In this document: positions 1-8,883 of the stretch, in pieces
Numbering within the stretch: position 1 is the first letter of the stretch
Layout of the letters: the number at the start of each line of letters is the position of its first letter
Assembly (NCBI RefSeq): GCF_028747205.1
Contig: NZ_CP112880.1
Span: 2,480,001-2,544,000 of the forward strand
Direction of reading: 5' to 3'
Origin: Streptomyces sp. CA-278952
Lineage (GTDB): Bacteria; Actinomycetota; Actinomycetes; Streptomycetales; Streptomycetaceae
DNA length: 64,000 bases
Made by a program: the position numbers and the translations under genes
Notes under the pieces: generated by a model
Databases searched by the model: none
Seen by the model: only the letters and a program-made list of their open reading frames with translations
What the model was told of the DNA's origin: nothing

Positions 1-529
1 CCGCGTTGCAGGAGACGGAGCGGAAGCCGCTGGTGACCCGGATGGACTGGTCGCCCAGCGCGTGGCGCAGTGCCTCCAGCTTCCACATGCTGCTCAGCGC
101 GTTGGCCTTGGCCGTGCCCGCCGCGACCTTCCCGCCGGCCCAGGTGCTGTTGCACTTGTTGAGCTCGGGGTACGTGAAGTGGATCGGCGTGCAGTCGTTG
201 TCCTGGAGCGCGTAGAGCTTGGACTGGGTGGCCGGCCCGGCGATCCCGTCGGCGGCCAGGCCGTAGGCCGCCTGGAACCGCTTGACGGCGGCGGTGGTAG
301 CGGGGCCGTAGGAACCGTCGATGGCGAGCACCGCGTTGTAGCCCGGGTAGCCGGCCACCCGGATCTGGAGCTGGGTGACATCGTTGCCGGTGGCCCCGGC
401 CTTCAGGGTGCGGTTCCAGGTGTAGCAGCCGTCGGCCTGGGCGGTGCCGGCGGTCAGCACCGCACCCCCCAGCGCGAACGCAATGGTCATGACAAGTCCG
501 AGCAGAACACGTGCGGTGCGTCTCAGCAC
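1..529 (-). CDS. Zinc D-Ala-D-Ala carboxypeptidase (M15 family), 3' end cut by window edge
   Basis: Secreted cell-wall hydrolase that would trim D-Ala from peptidoglycan stem peptides or act as a muramyl peptidase. A GTG start at 529 follows a GGGAG ribosome site and opens a Sec signal peptide (two Arg near the start, then a hydrophobic stretch rich in Leu, Ala and Gly, with a likely cut after TAQA). Next comes a peptidoglycan-binding repeat (LKAGATGNDVTQLQ, then AIDGSYGPATTAAVKRFQ), then the start of an M15-type catalytic domain ending at VTSGFRSVSCN, a motif typical of the Streptomyces albus G type D-Ala-D-Ala carboxypeptidase. The zinc ligands would lie beyond base 1, so catalysis cannot be checked here. 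A separate unit from def upstream, with its own promoter. Confidence 0.85.
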   Translation of the reverse strand, partial: MLRRTARVLLGLVMTIAFALGGAVLTAGTAQADGCYTWNRTLKAGATGNDVTQLQIRVAGYPGYNAVLAIDGSYGPATTAAVKRFQAAYGLAADGIAGPATQSKLYALQDNDCTPIHFTYPELNKCNSTWAGGKVAAGTAKANALSSMWKLEALRHALGDQSIRVTSGFRSVSCNA

Positions 530-568
530 AGGGGTCTCCCTCTGAACGTCACGGTCGATGTGCACGCG

Positions 569-597
569 AGCCTGGCGCAGACAGCTACGCGCGTCAA
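569..597 (-). promoter_or_regulatory. Candidate promoter of the secreted carboxypeptidase
   Basis: On the minus strand, TTGACG (597-592), a 17-base spacer and CAGGCT (574-569) fit the HrdB-type consensus of Streptomyces vegetative promoters. Transcription would begin about 35 bases before the GTG at 529. Read from sequence only. Confidence 0.45.
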
Positions 598-647
598 CTA
601 CGTCTGGGGAAACTGCAGTTATCTGCCAGGGGAGGAGCGGAAACCGA

Positions 648-685
648 CAGGGACCCGGCACCGGCGAACCGGTAACGGGTCCCTG
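648..685 (-). terminator. Terminator hairpin after def
   Basis: A perfect 10-bp stem (CAGGGACCCG / CGGGTCCCTG) encloses an inner ACCGG/CCGGT stem and a GCGAA-type loop. It begins 16 bases past the def stop codon and is followed on the minus strand by a short T-rich stretch. Confidence 0.7.
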
Positions 686-700
686 CGGAGGCGTCCGTCC

Positions 701-1339
701 TCAGGCGTTCGGGACGACCTCGTAGCGCGGAGTGCCCTCGTCCATCTGCCGCAGCGCGTCCTTGCGCTCCCGCTTGGAGAGCCGGTCGATGTACAGGTAG
801 CCGTACAGGTGGTCCGTCTCGTGCTGGAGGCACCGCGCGAAGTAGCCGCTGCCCCGCACCTTGACCGGATTGCCCTGCGCGTCCTGCCCGCGCACCACCG
901 CGTAGTCCGGGCGGGCGAGCGAGGCGTACGCGGTCGGGACCGAGAGGCAGCCCTCGTTGGAGTCGTCCAGCACCCGCGCCTCGGGAGCCAGCTCCTCCAG
1001 GACCGGGTTGCAGATGACGCCGGTGTGGCGCACCCCGTCGTCGTCGGGGCAGTCGTAGACGAAGACCTTCAGGTCCACGCCGATCTGGTTGGCGGCCAGG
1101 CCGACGCCCTCGGCCGTCTTCTGGCTGGCGAACATGTCGTCGATCAGCCGCGCCAGCTCGTCGTCGAACGCGGTGACGTCCTTGCACTCCTTGTGCAGCA
1201 CCGGGTTGCCCACGACCGTGATCGGACGGGAGGTGCCACGCTCGCGGTAGGCCGCCTCGCGCTCCTCGCAGTCCTCCGTGTCGACGAGGAACCCCTCGTC
1301 GTCCACTCCGATCCGCCCGTCCGTCTCCTGCTGCGACAT
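701..1339 (-). CDS. def: Peptide deformylase
   Basis: Cytoplasmic Fe/Zn enzyme that removes the formyl group from the initiator methionine of new proteins. All three family motifs are visible in the 212-residue product: [10 protein letters not shown] (motif 1), EGCLSVP (motif 2, metal-binding Cys) and QHETDHLYG (motif 3, HExxH with two metal-binding His). The N-terminal 35 or so residues are an acidic extension beyond the usual core. The ATG at 1339 has a GGAAGG sequence upstream. It lies downstream of the TPR gene on the same strand with a 115-base gap, and ends at a strong hairpin. Two initiator tRNA genes are in the same window. Confidence 0.95.
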   Translation of the reverse strand: MSQQETDGRIGVDDEGFLVDTEDCEEREAAYRERGTSRPITVVGNPVLHKECKDVTAFDDELARLIDDMFASQKTAEGVGLAANQIGVDLKVFVYDCPDDDGVRHTGVICNPVLEELAPEARVLDDSNEGCLSVPTAYASLARPDYAVVRGQDAQGNPVKVRGSGYFARCLQHETDHLYGYLYIDRLSKRERKDALRQMDEGTPRYEVVPNA

Positions 1340-1454
1340 GTCCGCCGTACGCCTTCCTGCAAAACCTCAAAGTCGGTGACCCGAGAGCCCCGGGTACCCG
1401 GGCGCTCGGAGGAACAGCACCGCGATCGGTGCGCGTACAGCCTACGGGCAGAGG

Positions 1455-2450
1455 TCAGCAGACTTCTTCGAGATCCCGCCACTCGCGGCTGTCCGGGCTG
1501 TCGGCGACCCAGCCGTCCAGCAGGCCGCGCACCAGCCCGGCGGGGGCCGCGAGACCGCACTCGCGCTCCGGGACCCACAGGTCTCCGGCGCCCGCGGTGC
1601 GGTGGCCCAGCGGCCCGGGATGGCCCGGCTCGCTGTGATCGTGCGGGTCCAGGTGCTCCCCGTCGCCCTCGTCGCTCTCCATCCGGCTCTCCGAGCACGC
1701 CCGGCACAGCAGCCGTACGGAGGAGGACCAGTCCTCGGCGGCGAACCCGGCGTCCGAGGCCAGCTTCTCCAGCGCGTCCCGGTCGTCCTCGGTCGCCGCC
1801 TCCAGCAGCACCACCCAGGTCGGCACCGGGGACGGGGCCCACAGCTCGATCTCGTCGAACACCGGATACGAGGGCCCGGCCGCGGTGACCCGCTCGCCGT
1901 TGGGCACCCCGTCGTGCAGGACGACCTCGCCCCAGCGCCGCCCGGAGGACGGCAGCGGGATCGAGAGCACCTCGATCCGGGCCGGGTCGAGCCGGCGGCC
2001 CCAGACCACCTCGGCCTCGCCCTCCGGCGAGAGCCGCACGGCGGCGCTGCCCAGCTCCATACCGGTCGGCTCGGTGGTGGCCGCGCTGTGCTGACCGCCG
2101 CCGGGGACCTTCAGTCCGTACGCCTGCCAGGCCCGCCGCGCCAGCGGCCAGTCCTGGAGCGCGGTGGCCGCGATCCCGACGTTCCACCAGTCCGGGGCGC
2201 CCGACTCCCGGTCGAGCAGCGCGACGGCCCGCAGTCCCGCCGCCCTCGCCTGCTCCCAGTCGTGCCGGAACTTGTGCAGCAGCGCCAGATTGAACCAGGA
2301 CTCCGAGAGCCAGGGCTCCAGATCCGCCGCGCGCGTCAGCAGCGCCCCCGCGTCCTCGTACCGGCCGTCGCCGATCAGCGTGAACGCGCGGTCCGTGGCC
2401 TGCCGCCAAGAGGCGGACGGCCGATGCCGTACCTTCCCGAAGATCCTCAC
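1455..2450 (-). CDS. Tetratricopeptide-repeat protein
   Basis: A 331-residue cytoplasmic protein with no signal peptide or membrane segment. Residues 15-100 form about two TPR helix pairs (RYEDAGALLTRAADLEPW; SWFNLALLHKFRHDWEQARA), so a protein-protein contact role is likely. The rest (from about 130) is a conserved streptomycete domain with a Cys pair (LLCRAC) and an acidic, His-containing loop, for which I recognise no function. I chose the GTG at 2450 (VRIFGKVRHRP), preceded by GGCGGGA; an in-frame ATG at 2510 would add 20 residues with less typical composition. It is the gene just upstream of def. Confidence 0.75.
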   Translation of the reverse strand: MRIFGKVRHRPSASWRQATDRAFTLIGDGRYEDAGALLTRAADLEPWLSESWFNLALLHKFRHDWEQARAAGLRAVALLDRESGAPDWWNVGIAATALQDWPLARRAWQAYGLKVPGGGQHSAATTEPTGMELGSAAVRLSPEGEAEVVWGRRLDPARIEVLSIPLPSSGRRWGEVVLHDGVPNGERVTAAGPSYPVFDEIELWAPSPVPTWVVLLEAATEDDRDALEKLASDAGFAAEDWSSSVRLLCRACSESRMESDEGDGEHLDPHDHSEPGHPGPLGHRTAGAGDLWVPERECGLAAPAGLVRGLLDGWVADSPDSREWRDLEEVC

Positions 2451-2598
2451 GATTCCCGCCTGTCCCGACTGGACACCCTCGTCATTCGCTCTGCTTTCGC
2501 ATCCAACCATGCCCGGCCGGACGCCCGCTCATTACCCATGGGTTACCCAGCTCCGGCCGGGGTCAGACCGCCCGCGCGAAGGCGCGTCCCCACGCCTT

Positions 2599-2619
2599 GG
2601 CCACCGGTTGCCGGTGGCC
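2599..2619. other. Stem-loop in the rsrA-TPR gap
   Basis: GGCCACCGG-TTG-CCGGTGGCC forms a perfect 9-bp stem with a 3-base loop. It sits between the rsrA terminator and the TPR gene start and may add to termination. The remaining 2451-2748 sequence holds only this hairpin and the next one; I see no gene. Confidence 0.5.
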
Positions 2620-2669
2620 CCGCCCGGTGCCGGGGCCGAGCCGCTCCAGCGCTGCCCCGGACATGCGTG

Positions 2670-2704
2670 GGCCGCTGTGCCCGGGCGATCGGGGCACAGC
2701 GGCC
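2670..2704 (-). terminator. Terminator hairpin after rsrA
   Basis: A 13-bp perfect stem (GGCCGCTGTGCCC / GGGCACAGCGGCC) with a 9-base loop begins 45 bases past the rsrA stop codon on the minus strand. It lacks a long T tract, as is common in Streptomyces. Confidence 0.7.
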
Positions 2705-2748
2705 GTCGCACCGGACCTCGGGGATCCGCCGGTGCATCTGCGGGTGGA

Positions 2749-3069
2749 CTACTCGGCGGCGGACGCCGACCGGTCGGCGTCCTGCACGGTCAGATCCTGC
2801 TCGGGCACGGCCTCGCCGGCCCGGATCAGGTCGATCCGGCCCATCACCTTGGAGCGCAGGTCGGCCGGGACGTCGTCCTGCCCGCAGCAGCGCTTGACCA
2901 GCTTCTTCACGGCCTGTTCGAGGCCGTACTTCTCCAGGCACGGGGAGCACTCCTCGAAGTGCACCTCGAACTTGGTGCAGTCGCCCTCGGGCATCTCCCG
3001 GTCGAGAAACTCGTAGAGATGGTCGAGGACCTCCGAGCAATCCGTCTCGTGCGGCTCTCCGCAGCTCAT
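2749..3069 (-). CDS. rsrA: RsrA, zinc-binding redox anti-sigma factor
   Basis: Binds and inhibits SigR under reducing conditions; thiol oxidation forms a disulfide, releases zinc and frees the sigma factor. The 106-residue protein has the ZAS signature H37-x3-C41-x2-C44 plus C11, the positions known in S. coelicolor RsrA for zinc (His37, Cys41, Cys44) and for the trigger disulfide (Cys11 with Cys44). Further cysteines are C3, C31 and a C61-C62 pair, also typical. Its ATG overlaps the sigR stop as ATGA, so translation is coupled. The partner gene sigR lies immediately upstream in the same transcript. Confidence 0.97.
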   Translation of the reverse strand: MSCGEPHETDCSEVLDHLYEFLDREMPEGDCTKFEVHFEECSPCLEKYGLEQAVKKLVKRCCGQDDVPADLRSKVMGRIDLIRAGEAVPEQDLTVQDADRSASAAE

Positions 3070-3722
3070 GAGGCCGAGCCCTTCCGATCGTCCGAGTCAC
3101 CGGCGCCGGCCGCGACGAGCCCGCGCTCACGGGCGTAGTCCTCCAGCATGCCGCGCAGCTGGCGGCGGCCACGGTGCAGCCGGGACATCACCGTACCGAT
3201 GGGAGTCCCCATGATGTCCGCGATCTCCTTGTAGGCAAAGCCCTCGACATCGGCGAGATACACGGCGATGCGGAACTCCTCGGGAATCGCCTGGAGCGCC
3301 GACTTCACGTCGGAGTCCGGGAGATGGTCGAGCGCCTGGGACTCCGCCGAACGCAGACCGGTCGACATGTGCGACTCGGCCCGTGCCAGCTGCCAGTCCT
3401 CGATCTCCTCGGCGGCGCTGCGCTGGGGCTCCCGCTGCTTCTTGCGGTACGAGTTGATGAAGGTGTTGGTCAGAATGCGGTACATCCACGCCTTGAGGTT
3501 CGTACCCTCACGGAACTGGTGGAAGGAGCCGTACGCCTTGGCGTAGGTCTCCTGGACCAGGTCCTCGGCATCGGCCGGGTTACGCGTCATGCGCAGTGCG
3601 GCCGAGTACATCTGGTCGAGAAAGCCGAGGGCGTCCCGCTCGAAGCGCGCGTTGCGCTCGGCGGACGTCTCGGGTGCACGGCCGTCGTCGGTCCCTGTGT
3701 CGGTCCCAGTGACCGGACCCAC
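3066..3722 (-). CDS. sigR: SigR, ECF sigma factor for thiol-oxidative stress
   Basis: Directs RNA polymerase to thiol-stress genes such as thioredoxins, mycothiol functions and proteases. The 218-residue form starts at GTG 3722, beginning [10 protein letters not shown]. Region 2 is seen in [20 protein letters not shown] and the [14 protein letters not shown] to [19 protein letters not shown] stretch. Region 4 is seen from [18 protein letters not shown] to [20 protein letters not shown], with a typical HTH. GGAGGAG abuts this GTG, which is unusually close. An in-frame ATG at 3908 with well-spaced GGAGAGGGAG would give a 280-residue form. In S. coelicolor a longer, unstable SigR isoform made from an induced promoter is established; the same arrangement is seen here. 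rsrA follows with a 4-base overlap. Confidence 0.96.
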   Translation of the reverse strand: MGPVTGTDTGTDDGRAPETSAERNARFERDALGFLDQMYSAALRMTRNPADAEDLVQETYAKAYGSFHQFREGTNLKAWMYRILTNTFINSYRKKQREPQRSAAEEIEDWQLARAESHMSTGLRSAESQALDHLPDSDVKSALQAIPEEFRIAVYLADVEGFAYKEIADIMGTPIGTVMSRLHRGRRQLRGMLEDYARERGLVAAGAGDSDDRKGSAS

Positions 3723-3908
3723 CTCCTCCAACGATGTGGCGGAGCCGAAACCGGACCCGCTCGCATCGGAGAATAGTCGACCTTGCTTCGAGACGGGCGC
3801 TCGATCAGCACCGCCCGCCGGCCGCTCGTGGCTGGTCCTCGCCGCAGGCAGCACGGTCCACTCCAGGTCAGCGGCGTTCGAGCGGCTGGGGCAGATGGTC
3901 GAACCCAT
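3723..3908 (-). other. sigR: In-frame N-terminal extension of SigR (long isoform)
   Basis: Sixty-two sense codons run without a stop from ATG 3908 into sigR. The ATG has the ribosome site GGAGAGGGAG eight bases upstream, better placed than the one for the GTG at 3722. The extension begins [17 protein letters not shown]. The transcript from the SigR-type promoter at 3970-3996 would cover this start. By analogy with S. coelicolor SigR-prime, I infer a stress-induced isoform with faster turnover. Confidence 0.7.
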
Positions 3909-3969
3909 GCGACGGACTCCCTCTCCACGTTGTTCGGGGGTACCACGTATCTGTACCGACGTCCCGAAC

Positions 3970-3996
3970 AACAGCGCCCCCCGGCGGAGCATTCCC
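3970..3996 (-). promoter_or_regulatory. SigR-dependent autoregulatory promoter of sigR-rsrA
   Basis: On the minus strand GGGAAT (3996-3991), exactly 18 bases, then GTT (3972-3970) is a perfect match to the SigR consensus GGAAT-N18-GTT. It lies about 60 bases ahead of the long-isoform ATG at 3908. In S. coelicolor the equivalent sigRp2 gives positive feedback. The rest of the 324-base stretch 3723-4046 holds the extended reading frame and this promoter only. Confidence 0.85.
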
Positions 3997-4046
3997 GGGG
4001 CCTGTGCCACGTGCGTGAGGCCCGGGTCACTCCGGGGCGGATCCGG

Positions 4047-4688
4047 TCATCCGAGTGACGCGATCCACCCGGCCACCGCGTCGGTGAGGACGCGCATCGT
4101 CTCCTCCTCGGTCCGCCCCGACCTCTTCGGCACCGCGAACCCGTGGTCGCCGCGGTCCACTTCGGCCAGCTCGTACGGGCCGGGCGGGAACTCGTCGGGA
4201 CGGCCGAACGGATCGTTGCCGCCCTGCACCACCAGGGTGGGCACTCCGGCGCCGAGCAGTTCGTCGGCGCGGGACTTCTCGGGCCTGCCCGGGGGATGCA
4301 GCGGGAAGCTGAGCGCGAGGACAGCCGCCGCGCCCAGCTCCGTCGCCGTACGGCAGGCGACCCGGGCCCCGGCGCTGCGGCCCCCGGAGACGACGGGAAG
4401 GCCGGGAGCGGCCAGGGCGGGCCACAGACCGCGCCAGCCGGTGTCCAGGGTCTTCGGGGCGGGGGCGACCTTCTTTCCGGCCACCCGCCACGGCTGCTCC
4501 ACCAGGGCGACGGTGACGCCGTGCCCGGGCAGGGCCGCGGCCAGGGCCTTCAGATCGCGGGCCTCGATGCCGCCGCCCGCCCCGTGGCTCACGGCCAGCA
4601 CGAGGCGGGGCGCGGGCGCTGGGACCCAGGTGATCCGGGCCTCACCGGCGTCGGTGGTGACGTTCTGCGTACGTGGTTGACGGCTCAC
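4047..4688 (-). CDS. Alpha/beta hydrolase, KANL3/Tex30-like
   Basis: A 213-residue cytoplasmic alpha/beta-hydrolase-fold protein. The visible triad elements are the nucleophile elbow GGRSAGAR (Ser), QGGNDPFG (acid region) and DHGF (His); SHGAGGG near residue 38 would form the oxyanion loop. This layout matches the small KANL3/Tex30-like hydrolase family, whose substrates are unknown. The start chosen is GTG 4688 (VSRQPRTQN), with GGGAGAGG upstream; an in-frame ATG at 4736 would reach nearly to the preceding SRAP gene. It lies 63 bases after SRAP and upstream of sigR on the same strand. Confidence 0.8.
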   Translation of the reverse strand: MSRQPRTQNVTTDAGEARITWVPAPAPRLVLAVSHGAGGGIEARDLKALAAALPGHGVTVALVEQPWRVAGKKVAPAPKTLDTGWRGLWPALAAPGLPVVSGGRSAGARVACRTATELGAAAVLALSFPLHPPGRPEKSRADELLGAGVPTLVVQGGNDPFGRPDEFPPGPYELAEVDRGDHGFAVPKRSGRTEEETMRVLTDAVAGWIASLG

Positions 4689-4751
4689 CGCGCCATCCTC
4701 TCCCGGGCGGCCGCCCAGCTCCCGCCGGCCACCCACGCTCCCGCGCGCCGC

Positions 4752-5567
4752 TCAGAACAGCGTGGACTCCTCCGGCGCGGCCAGCTCCTCCAGCAGTTCG
4801 GGCCCGTTGTTGCGCACGTTGCTGACGGTGGTGGCGACCGGGTAGGCGCGCATCAGCCCGCCGGGCGGCGGCTCCAGCAGCGCGCGCAGCTCCTCGACAC
4901 CCGTGTGCGTGGGATCCAGCCAGGTGTCCCAGCGGTCGGGGGTGAGCATCAGCGGCATCCGGGGGTGGATGTCGGCGAGCGCGCCGGGCCCCTCGGCGGG
5001 GGCGACGGCCAGCGGGGTGGTCTCCGCCTCGGTGGTGATCACCGAGCACGTCACCCACCAGGCGTGTCCGTGGTCGCCGGGCAGTGTCGCGTCGCGCCAG
5101 AACTCGTACAGTCCGGCCATCGCGAATACGGACCCGTCGGCGGGGGTCACGAAGTAGGGCTGCTTGCGAGCCCGCTTCTTGCCCTTCTTCTCCTCCAGCT
5201 GCCGTTCCTCCGAACCGGTGACCCACTCGTAGTAGCCGTCGGCGGGCAGGATGCAGCGGCGCTGGGCGAAGGCGCGGCGGAAGGAAGGCTTCTCGTGCAC
5301 GGTCTCCGCGCGGGCGTTGATCATCCGGGCGGCGCCTTCGGGGGTCTTCGACCAGGACGGCACGAGTCCCCATTTCAGGGCACGCAGCTGGCGAACCGGA
5401 CGCTGGTCGTCGGCGTCCTTAACAGGACGCTCCAGAACCGCGTAGACCTCTTTGGTCGGCGCCACGTTCCAGTCCGGCTCCAGGGTCTCGGTGGGTTCCC
5501 ACTTCTCGACGCCGAAGAGCCCGGTCAGGTCCTCGGGGTTCCGGCTCGCCGCATACCGTCCGCACAT
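4752..5567 (-). CDS. SRAP/YedK-HMCES family abasic-site protein
   Basis: Shields single-stranded abasic DNA by forming a thiazolidine crosslink through Cys2 and can also cleave DNA; it is linked to the SOS response in many bacteria. The 271-residue product must start at ATG 5567 because the family needs Cys2 exposed (MCGRYAASRN). Other conserved elements are APTKEV, LKWGLVPSW, the active-site MINARAET, ADGYYEW, MAGLYEFW and the catalytic His in DIHPRMPLML. A Lys/Arg-rich insert (EEKKGKKRARK) follows the YYEW motif, as in many actinobacterial members. Divergent from the M50-like gene, with 53 bases between the starts. Confidence 0.93.
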   Translation of the reverse strand: MCGRYAASRNPEDLTGLFGVEKWEPTETLEPDWNVAPTKEVYAVLERPVKDADDQRPVRQLRALKWGLVPSWSKTPEGAARMINARAETVHEKPSFRRAFAQRRCILPADGYYEWVTGSEERQLEEKKGKKRARKQPYFVTPADGSVFAMAGLYEFWRDATLPGDHGHAWWVTCSVITTEAETTPLAVAPAEGPGALADIHPRMPLMLTPDRWDTWLDPTHTGVEELRALLEPPPGGLMRAYPVATTVSNVRNNGPELLEELAAPEESTLF

Positions 5568-5620
5568 AGGTGCCAGACTGCCACGACCGCCCACCCCGAC
5601 CGCAAGGAGCCGCCCGGCCG

Positions 5621-6334
5621 ATGAACAGCACCGAATTGGGCGATCTGTGGGATCGCGTCACCGGAACCCAGTCCGCTCCCGAGCAGTGGCTGGTGGTGGT
5701 GACGGCCACGCTCGCCCTCATCGCCGTCGTGCCCAACCCGATATGGCGGCTCGCGCGCAACACCATCACCATCGCGCACGAGGGCGGCCACGGGCTGGTG
5801 GCGCTGCTCACCGGGCGCCGGCTCTCCGGCATCCGGCTGCACTCGGACACCAGCGGCCTGACCGTGAGCCGCGGCAAGCCGACGGGGATCGGCATGATCC
5901 TCACGGCGGCGGCGGGCTACACGGCCCCCTCGCTGCTGGGCCTGGGCGGTGCCTGGCTCCTGACCAACGGCAGGATCACCCTCCTGCTGTGGGTGGCGAC
6001 GGCCCTGCTCGCGGTGATGCTGGTGATGATCCGCAATGTGTACGGGGCCCTCACCGTCATTCTGACCGGCACCGCGTTCCTGCTGGTGTCCTGGCTGGCC
6101 TCCTCGGACGTCCAGTCGGCGTTCGCGTACGCGGTGGTGTGGTTCCTGCTGCTGGGCGGGGTGCGGCCGCCGTTCGAGCTCCAGTCCAAGCGGCGCCACG
6201 GCGGCGCCCCGGACTCCGACGCGGACCAGCTGGCCCGGCTGACCCACGCCCCGGCGGTGCTGTGGCTCTTCCTCTTCCACGCGGTGTCGCTGTGCTCGCT
6301 GATCGGCGGCGGGCGGTGGTTGCTGGGGTGGTGA
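5621..6334 (+). CDS. M50-like membrane zinc metallopeptidase
   Basis: A 237-residue integral membrane protein with about six hydrophobic segments. The zinc motif IAHEGGHGLVALLTGR contains HExxH within a helix, as in site-2-protease-like and related M50B proteins. The start is ATG 5621 (MNSTELGDLW), with AAGGAG upstream. No PDZ domain is present. I do not see the second-half NPDG-type aspartate motif of classical site-2 proteases, so it fits the shorter actinobacterial M50 group of unknown substrate. It stands alone, divergent from SRAP and before aroA. Confidence 0.8.
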   Translation: MNSTELGDLWDRVTGTQSAPEQWLVVVTATLALIAVVPNPIWRLARNTITIAHEGGHGLVALLTGRRLSGIRLHSDTSGLTVSRGKPTGIGMILTAAAGYTAPSLLGLGGAWLLTNGRITLLLWVATALLAVMLVMIRNVYGALTVILTGTAFLLVSWLASSDVQSAFAYAVVWFLLLGGVRPPFELQSKRRHGGAPDSDADQLARLTHAPAVLWLFLFHAVSLCSLIGGGRWLLGW

Positions 6335-6438
6335 GGGCCGATTGAGCCGCCCCGGTCCGTACCACTCCTTCATTACGAGGCGGTTTCCGCCCTTTTGGTG
6401 ACGATCCGGGTTTGCGGGGAGCCACTAAAGTAAGGGCC

Positions 6439-7791
6439 ATGACCGAGAGTTCCGTGCACCCCGCCCTCTGGCCCGCCCCCCACGCGAGCGGAGCCGTCGA
6501 CGCGACCGTCACCGTGCCCGGATCCAAATCGGTCACCAACCGCGCACTCGTGCTGGCCTCGCTGGCCGCCGAGCCGGGCTGGCTGCGCCGCCCGCTGCGC
6601 TCCCGCGACACCCTGCTCATGGCTGACGCGCTGCGCGCCATGGGCGTCGGGATCGAGGAGACCGTCTCCTCCTCGTCCGCCTCCAGCCCGTCCGCCGCGG
6701 CCTCCCCGGACAGTTCGGGCGAGGCCTGGCGGGTCATCCCGGCGGGGCTGCACGGCCCGGCGGCGGTCGACGTCGGCAACGCCGGCACGGTCATGCGCTT
6801 CCTGCCGCCCGTCGCCACACTCTCCGACGGTCCGGTCCGCTTCGACGGCGACCCCCGGTCCTACGAGCGCCCGCTGACCGGCGTGATCGAGGCGCTGCGG
6901 GCGCTCGGCGCGCGGATCGACGACGACGGGCGCGGGGCGCTGCCGCTGACCGTGCACGGCGGCGGGGCCCTGGAGGGCGGCCCGGTGTCCATCGACGCCT
7001 CGTCCTCCTCGCAGTTCGTCTCGGCGCTGCTGCTGTCGGGACCGCGCTTCAACCAGGGCGTGGAGGTCCGGCACACCGGGTCCACGCTCCCCTCGATGCC
7101 GCACATCCGGATGACCGTCGACATGCTGCGGGCCGTCGGCGCGCAGGTGGACGAACCGGAGACGGGCGGCGAGCCGAATGTGTGGCGGGTCTCGCCCTCC
7201 GCGCTGCTCGGCCGCGACCTGACGATCGAGCCGGACCTGTCCAACGCCCAGCCGTTCCTGGCCGCCGCCCTGGTGACCGGCGGCCGGGTCACGATCCCCG
7301 ACTGGCCCGAGCGCACCACCCAGCCGGGCGACGCGCTGCGCGAGATCTTCACCGCGATGGGCGGCAGCTGCGAGCTGACCGAGCGCGGGCTGACCTTCAC
7401 CGGTACGGGCCGTATCCACGGCATCGACGTGGACCTCGGCGAGGTCGGCGAGCTGACCCCGGGCATCGCGGCGGTCGCGGCGCTGGCCGACTCCCCCTCC
7501 ACGCTGAGCGGCGTCGCCCATCTGCGGCTGCACGAGACGGACCGGCTGGCCGCGCTGACCAAGGAGATCAACGAGCTCGGCGGCGATGTCACCGAGACGG
7601 CCGACGGGCTGCACATCCGCCCGCGCCCGCTGCACGGCGGCGTCTTCCACACGTACGACGACCACCGCATGGCCACCGCCGGGGCGATCATCGGCCTGGC
7701 GGTGAAGGGCGTGGAGATCGAGAACGTGGGCACGACCGCCAAGACCCTGCCGGACTTCCCGGACATGTGGACCGGAATGCTCGAGGCCTAG
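6439..7791 (+). CDS. aroA: 3-phosphoshikimate 1-carboxyvinyltransferase (EPSP synthase)
   Basis: Sixth step of the shikimate pathway: joins shikimate-3-phosphate and PEP to give EPSP. The 450-residue enzyme shows the shikimate-binding PGSKSVTNR near the N-terminus, [23 protein letters not shown], the [11 protein letters not shown] loop, [23 protein letters not shown] and [11 protein letters not shown] near the C-terminus. The ATG at 6439 (MTESSVHP) is preceded by AAGGG. A TAAAGT element at 6426-6431 is close enough that the transcript might have a very short leader, but I see no matching -35 box. rsgA follows after 3 bases, so they form an operon. Confidence 0.97.
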   Translation: MTESSVHPALWPAPHASGAVDATVTVPGSKSVTNRALVLASLAAEPGWLRRPLRSRDTLLMADALRAMGVGIEETVSSSSASSPSAAASPDSSGEAWRVIPAGLHGPAAVDVGNAGTVMRFLPPVATLSDGPVRFDGDPRSYERPLTGVIEALRALGARIDDDGRGALPLTVHGGGALEGGPVSIDASSSSQFVSALLLSGPRFNQGVEVRHTGSTLPSMPHIRMTVDMLRAVGAQVDEPETGGEPNVWRVSPSALLGRDLTIEPDLSNAQPFLAAALVTGGRVTIPDWPERTTQPGDALREIFTAMGGSCELTERGLTFTGTGRIHGIDVDLGEVGELTPGIAAVAALADSPSTLSGVAHLRLHETDRLAALTKEINELGGDVTETADGLHIRPRPLHGGVFHTYDDHRMATAGAIIGLAVKGVEIENVGTTAKTLPDFPDMWTGMLEA

Positions 7792-7794
7792 AAG

Positions 7795-8811
7795 ATGCGC
7801 CGTTACGGGAAGAATCCCGACGAGGACGACATCCGCTTCCGCCCCAACCGCAAGGGCAACCGGCCGCGTACGCACATCCGGCCCAAGCACGAGGACGCCG
7901 AGGACGGCATGGTCCTCACCGTCGACCGGGGCCGGCTCACCTGCCTCGTCGAGGGTCGGACCGTGGTGGCGATGAAGGCCCGCGAACTGGGCCGCAAGGC
8001 CGCCGTGGTGGGCGACACCGTCTCCATCGTCGGCGACCTCTCCGGCGAGAAGGACACCCTGGCCCGGATCGTGCGGATCTCCCCGCGCCGTACGGTGCTG
8101 CGCCGCACGGCGGACGACGACGATCCGTACGAGCGCGTGGTCGTCGCCAACGCGGACCAGCTGGCGATCGTCACGGCGCTGGCCGACCCGGAGCCCCGCC
8201 CGCGCATGATCGACCGCTGTCTGGTGGCGGCGTACGACGGTGGGCTCACCCCGCTCCTGGTGCTGACCAAGTCCGACCTGGCGTCTCCGGACGCGCTGCT
8301 GGAGGCGTACACCCCGCTCGGCGTGCCGTACATCGTGACCAGCCGTGAGGAGCTGGAGAGCGGGGACTCGGCGGACCGGGTGCGCGAGTTCCTCAACGAC
8401 CGCGTCACCGCCTTCGTCGGGCACTCCGGGGTCGGCAAGACGACGCTGGTCAACGCCCTGGTGCCCCCGGAGCGGCGACGGACCACCGGCATCGTCAACG
8501 CGGTCACCGGCCGGGGGCGGCACACCACCACCTCGGCCCTCGCGCTGCCGCTGCCCGGCGACCGGGGCTGGGTGGTCGACACCCCGGGCGTGCGCTCCTT
8601 CGGGCTGCACCACGTCGACCCGTCCCGGGTCATCAACGCCTTCCCGGACCTGCAGCCGGGCACCGAGAACTGCCCGCGCGGCTGCACCCACGACGAGAAC
8701 CAGCCGGAGTGCGCGCTGGACGCCTGGGTGGCGGAGGGGCACGCCGACCCGGCACGGCTGGACTCCCTGCGCCGGCTGCTGGCGACCCGGGAACGGCGCG
8801 AGGGCGACTGA
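7795..8811 (+). CDS. rsgA: RsgA, ribosome small-subunit-dependent GTPase
   Basis: Circularly permuted GTPase that assists late 30S subunit maturation. In the 338-residue protein the OB domain comes first (GMVLTVDRGRLTCLVEGR), then G4 (TKSDL), G1 (GHSGVGKTTLVNAL) and G3 (VDTPGVRSFG) in the permuted order typical of the family. A C-terminal zinc finger is seen as CPRGCTHDENQPEC. The basic N-terminus (MRRYGKNPDEDDIRF) is usual in actinobacteria. It lies 3 bases after aroA and ends at a hairpin at 8820. Confidence 0.96.
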   Translation: MRRYGKNPDEDDIRFRPNRKGNRPRTHIRPKHEDAEDGMVLTVDRGRLTCLVEGRTVVAMKARELGRKAAVVGDTVSIVGDLSGEKDTLARIVRISPRRTVLRRTADDDDPYERVVVANADQLAIVTALADPEPRPRMIDRCLVAAYDGGLTPLLVLTKSDLASPDALLEAYTPLGVPYIVTSREELESGDSADRVREFLNDRVTAFVGHSGVGKTTLVNALVPPERRRTTGIVNAVTGRGRHTTTSALALPLPGDRGWVVDTPGVRSFGLHHVDPSRVINAFPDLQPGTENCPRGCTHDENQPECALDAWVAEGHADPARLDSLRRLLATRERREGD

Positions 8812-8819
8812 CGGCTCAT

Positions 8820-8837
8820 CCGGCCGGAATCGGCCGG
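8820..8837 (+). terminator. Terminator hairpin after rsgA
   Basis: CCGGCCG-GAAT-CGGCCGG, a 7-bp perfect stem with a 4-base loop, begins 8 bases past the rsgA stop codon. Confidence 0.55.
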
Positions 8838-8883
8838 GGCAGCGCGGGCATGTTTGCGGGCTTCAACGACTGGTAAAGGCATA

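Noticed and set aside
62..1888. A 608-codon open frame on the plus strand
   Set aside because: It is the antisense shadow of the carboxypeptidase, def and TPR genes; high GC removes stop codons, and the translation is Arg/Pro/Gly-rich with no recognisable domain.
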